Assembly: GCA_944389075.1 (NCBI GenBank)
Contig: CALXLA010000027.1
Span: 1-64,000 of the forward strand
Reading direction: 5' to 3'
Length of the DNA stretch: 64,000 nucleotides
Origin: an uncultured Spirochaetaceae bacterium
Lineage (GTDB): Bacteria; Spirochaetota; Spirochaetia; Sphaerochaetales; Sphaerochaetaceae
Below are positions 63,571 to 64,000 of the stretch, in pieces. Made by a program: the position numbers and the translations under genes. How positions within the stretch are numbered: position 1 is the first letter of the stretch; each line of letters opens with the position of its first letter. Below the pieces are notes generated by a model, which had not been told where the DNA came from, searched no databases, and saw only the letters and a program-made list of their open reading frames with translations.

Positions 63571-63606
63571 GCGTCTGGTGTGTCTTGTGATGCATCAGGC
63601 GTTTTT
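63571..63606 (+). terminator. terminator of the acyl-CoA ligase gene
   Basis: GCGTCTGGTG and CATCAGGCGT pair over about ten positions (with wobble) and run into T5. A G7 run (63565-63571) lies at its 5' edge. Confidence 0.82.
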
Positions 63607-63715
63607 ATTATCTGCATAATCCTCATGATTTATCCAAGACAAGGCTTTTCATACCACCTAATTGACAGACGATATCCATGATTTTCATGTAAGGGGTGAA
63701 TAATACAGAAAAATA

Positions 63716-63745
63716 TTGACAAAACTCAACGGGGGGGGGTAGGAT
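63716..63745 (+). promoter_or_regulatory. lipoprotein promoter with poly-G spacer
   Basis: TTGACA (63716-63721) and TAGGAT (63740-63745) are separated by 18 bases, nine of which are the G9 tract directly before the -10. Losing one G would give the optimal 17-base spacing. Slippage would thus tune transcription stepwise. Confidence 0.75.
63731..63739 (+). repeat. G9 homopolymer tract in a promoter spacer
   Basis: Nine consecutive G between the -35 and -10 elements of the lipoprotein gene. With the G10 tract in the restriction gene, it is one of the two longest G runs I see in this window. Confidence 0.9.
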
Positions 63746-63780
63746 TGAAGCATAGATATTCTTAGGAGGATTTTGAACTA

Positions 63781-64000
63781 TGAAAAAGCTTCTTGTTATT
63801 GCACTTTCCGCAATGATGCTTTTTGCATTCACAGCTTGTCAGCCAGCTGGAATTCCTGAAGACAGAATCATCATGGACAATGAGGACTTGACAGCTGCTC
63901 TTGAGCAGGGTGGCGAATGGTATCTTGGCGATGATATCACTGTCACAGAACAGCTTACTATCGCAAAAGAGGGCTTTGTCCTTGATGGACAGGGACTTTT
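63781..64000 (+). CDS. surface lipoprotein, N-terminal part (cut by window end)
   Basis: Seventy-three codons are visible. A strong AGGAGG site lies 12 bases before the ATG. The lipoprotein signal MKKLLVIALSAMMLFAFTAC ends with lipobox FTAC. The mature start includes QPAGIPEDRI and then WYLGDDITVTEQLTIAKEG, a pattern typical of the beginning of right-handed beta-helix or similar repeat adhesins. Its promoter is predicted phase-variable through a G9 tract. The full length and function are outside the window. Confidence 0.85.

Noticed and set aside
63565-63571. G7 run as a third contingency tract
   Set aside because: It lies between the acyl-CoA ligase stop and its terminator, where length change would have no clear effect, and it is shorter than the other two.
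1-64000. CRISPR array, prophage or insertion sequence
   Set aside because: No regularly spaced repeats, phage structural genes, integrase or transposase were found on either strand.

Overview
The window reads as chromosomal DNA of a diderm anaerobe, most likely a host-associated spirochaete (Sphaerochaeta/Treponema-like). Reasons: a complete rnfCDGEAB operon; a LolCDE-like exporter set; many lipoprotein and outer-membrane-type signal peptides; a solute-binding protein whose signal peptide ends in an FA-GGASEA pattern; poly-G contingency tracts of the kind known from treponemes; and dense ATGA-type gene overlaps. The lineage is an inference from gene content. No rRNA marker is present.

Layout. 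1-14.6 kb is housekeeping: the tail of an unknown gene, an esterase, a DEAD-box helicase, a DUF2798 membrane protein behind a structured leader, an HtrA protease overlapping uvrB, a caspase-like lipoprotein followed by a small envelope protein, NAD(P)HX repair, a NUDIX hydrolase, two MATE exporters and rsfS. 14.6-24.7 kb is a defence island. It holds an AAA15 ATPase plus Toprim-like partner (RloAB/PARIS-like), a giant single-chain Type ISP restriction-modification gene broken in a G10 tract (predicted phase-OFF, with G9 predicted ON), a lipoprotein, an ATPase_2/DUF234 protein and an HNH nuclease. 24.8-29.8 kb is rnfCDGEAB, which couples ferredoxin:NAD oxidoreduction to ion transport. It is followed by a GH57-like protein with degenerate catalytic motifs and by prfB with a classical programmed +1 frameshift.

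32.7-44.3 kb: a PEGA-like secreted protein, ftsY, a periplasmic repeat protein with a Lol/MacB-type ABC exporter, RNase Z, a membrane protein with about 100 residues of VEV repeats, tsaC, DUF1015, thiamine pyrophosphokinase, AroH chorismate mutase, and tRNA-Thr(UGU) followed by a 56-residue basic protein. 44.3-49.1 kb is an L-rhamnose catabolic cluster (rhaD, rhaA, rhaB, AraC-type regulator, rhaM) without a transporter. 49.2-51.6 kb is a polar amino-acid ABC importer. 51.7-61.5 kb: a third MATE protein, aspartokinase, a LysE exporter, an orphan MsmK/UgpC-type ATPase that could energise sugar importers encoded elsewhere, a TetR regulator with a palindromic operator, a CNNM/CorC-like protein, an outer-membrane-type protein, an M20 peptidase, and a flavodoxin/DUF3793 pair behind two matching palindromic operators. 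61.6-64 kb: a long-chain acyl-CoA synthetase, then a surface lipoprotein gene cut by the window end. Its promoter has a G9 tract exactly in the -35/-10 spacer.

The strongest signals are the two poly-G switches, one in the restriction gene reading frame and one in the lipoprotein promoter. Next come the compact ATPase/Toprim pair, the caspase-like lipoprotein, the structured leader at 2.7 kb and the paired operators at 61.5 kb. All calls come from reading the sequence; no database search was run.
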